A DNA stretch of 6,988 bases from an uncultured Marinilabiliales bacterium. GTDB taxonomy: Bacteria > Bacteroidota > Bacteroidia > Bacteroidales > BM520. The stretch is from positions 1 to 6,988 of the forward strand of contig CALFIZ010000024.1 in assembly GCA_937877575.1 (NCBI GenBank), read 5' to 3'. The notes under the pieces were generated by a model, which was not told the origin of the DNA, searched no databases, and saw nothing but the letters and a program-made list of their open reading frames with translations. The position numbers were made by a program, and so were the translations under genes. Shown in pieces: positions 6,040 to 6,988 of this stretch. Numbering within the stretch: the first letter of the stretch is position 1; every line of letters starts with the position of its first letter.

Positions 6040-6972
6040 CTAATCTTTGAACCAATCGTGCCAATCAATAAGTTTTTGTATCTTTTCCCAGATGACACGA
6101 TGTTTCCTTATAAATCTCTTGATTCTGATATTGCCGACAATATCGAGGAAGTTTTTACGCCAATAGTCGGATACCCTTAATGTCGGTGCAATCGATAAGG
6201 CATACAATATGGGAATCCACCAGTTATGTGTATGTGTTCCCAATATAACTGCCTGAATTACAATGAATATCGGCAATACAAAAATTGCAATTATAATTCT
6301 CATGGATGAGATGAACTGTTTGTCCTTTATGAGTTTTCTCAAAATTCTGTCAATTGCAATTGGAAATATGCAGTTTACGGTTGCATATAAAGCAAAAGGA
6401 AATGTCAGCAGCAATTTGAGGATTAAAAGAATAATTGACGAATTGGACTTTACTTTCCTGACATCAGACTTTGAACTTATCTTTGCTTCTGCCAGCAGGT
6501 TATAAGCCTCTTTGTAACGGTTTATCACCTTTTTGAACCTTTCGTTTTCATTTGCAAAAAGAGAGTCCAATCTTTCGACAAGCCGTTTGCTTACCATGAA
6601 AAGTCCATCATTGCGGTTGGGCAGGGTTTCAGCGGCAATGTCCTTAGCACAGAAGTCTATACAATGCAGATAGTCGTCATAGTATTCTTCATTCGTTACA
6701 TTTATCATTTCCGACTGCATTATCTGCTCCATGTCGTGACGCATATTGTTGAATGCAAGATTCGGATTTTCATGATACTGGTCTTTATAATCAACCGCTT
6801 TGATTGGTTTACAGAATTTCACGTAACAGTCGGACAAAAGGACATGCATGTCAGTATAATAAATGATGACAGGCACTACTGTTATGTTGAGACTGAAATC
6901 ATAATTTTCCTCAACCGGCAGGGCAATTCTCGGAATACCTTTCTGTAAAGGCAGCAGTGATTCTTTATTATT
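6040..6972 (-). CDS. C-terminal part of a PlsC-like (LPLAT) acyltransferase, partial or interrupted
   Basis: The open frame covers 310 codons from just inside an in-frame TAA (6973-6975) to its stop at 6040; the first ordinary start codon in it is GTG at 6876. The region before that GTG (6877-6972) already looks like the acyltransferase family: S-L-L-P-L-Q-K-G-I-P-R-I-A, the block that normally follows the F-P-E-G motif, then V-V-P-V-I-I-Y-Y, the block-IV strand, and F-C-K-P-I. The catalytic H-x4-D and F-P-E-G motifs are not in the window, so they lie beyond the right edge or are lost. Counting from the GTG, residues 85-145 are charged and helical, and hydrophobic spans lie near 147-169, 194-214 and 219-231, suggesting C-terminal membrane anchoring as in Gat1-like acyltransferases. 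Such enzymes acylate glycerol-3-phosphate or lysophosphatidate in phospholipid synthesis; the substrate here is unknown. A protein starting at GTG 6876 would lack the active site. Confidence 0.72.
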   Translation of the reverse strand, partial: NNKESLLPLQKGIPRIALPVEENYDFSLNITVVPVIIYYTDMHVLLSDCYVKFCKPIKAVDYKDQYHENPNLAFNNMRHDMEQIMQSEMINVTNEEYYDDYLHCIDFCAKDIAAETLPNRNDGLFMVSKRLVERLDSLFANENERFKKVINRYKEAYNLLAEAKISSKSDVRKVKSNSSIILLILKLLLTFPFALYATVNCIFPIAIDRILRKLIKDKQFISSMRIIIAIFVLPIFIVIQAVILGTHTHNWWIPILYALSIAPTLRVSDYWRKNFLDIVGNIRIKRFIRKHRVIWEKIQKLIDWHDWFKD

Positions 6973-6975
6973 TTA
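6973..6975 (-). other. In-frame TAA interrupting the acyltransferase frame
   Basis: On the minus strand the codons read AAA-AAG-AGC-TAA-AAT-AAT-AAA-GAA-TCA and lead straight into S-L-L-P-L-Q-K-G. The residues around the stop are lysine/serine/asparagine rich on both sides, which suits the linker expected between F-P-E-G and L-L-P-L. Adding one A to the A-run (GCTAAAAT to GCTAAAAAT) would join the upstream frame K-R-A-K to N-N-K-E-S without a stop; changing the first base of TAA would do the same. It could be a real lesion, a sequencing indel in a homopolymer, or the end of a different upstream gene. The window ends 13 bases further on, so I cannot choose. Confidence 0.5.
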
Positions 6976-6988
6976 GCTCTTTTTATTT

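Noticed and set aside
6664..6948. 94-codon + strand open frame opposite the acyltransferase
   Set aside because: It has no recognisable family, no promoter, and overlaps conserved acyltransferase sequence on the other strand.

Overview
The window looks like chromosomal DNA from a member of the Bacteroidota, most likely Bacteroidales. Three observations support this: TAnnTTTG-type -7 promoter boxes before two genes (TACCTTTG at 87-94, TATCTTTG at 5548-5555), A/T-rich leaders that mostly lack Shine-Dalgarno sequences, and protein families (DUF4954, short DUF58, DUF4332) typical of that phylum. Species cannot be named from sequence alone. No transposase, integrase, phage gene, CRISPR array, tRNA or rRNA is visible. 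No gene-free stretch exceeds about 140 bases.

Left block, + strand (133-4136): four tightly packed genes that probably form one transcription unit from a promoter near 87-94. They encode thioredoxin (trxA), a DUF58 protein whose ATG overlaps the trxA stop by one base, a 660-residue left-handed beta-helix protein of the DUF4954 type, and TrmN6, the tRNA1(Val) A37 N6-methyltransferase. The gaps are -1, 36 and 9 bases, with no internal terminator. The products do not form a textbook pathway. The grouping is the most unusual aspect of the block, and the beta-helix protein, with a striking histidine cluster, is its least understood member.

Middle (4143-5438, - strand): a DinF-like MATE multidrug/organic-cation exporter, convergent with trmN6 across only 6 bases. 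It appears to start at TTG, supported by an AAAGGG Shine-Dalgarno. Between it and the next gene is a 136-base divergent promoter region.

Right block: a 135-residue double helix-hairpin-helix protein (DUF4332) on the + strand has its own clear promoter. It ends at a strong bidirectional hairpin terminator (6002-6036), shared with a convergent minus-strand gene. That gene encodes the C-terminal part of a membrane-associated PlsC-like acyltransferase and runs toward the right edge. Its reading frame is cut by TAA at 6973-6975, although homologous-looking sequence continues right up to that stop. It may therefore be a broken gene or contain a sequence error.

I do not see a convincing new defence or mobile system. 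The most rewarding leads are the DUF4954 protein with its conserved-looking histidines, the trx-DUF58-DUF4954-trmN6 gene cluster, and the interrupted acyltransferase.
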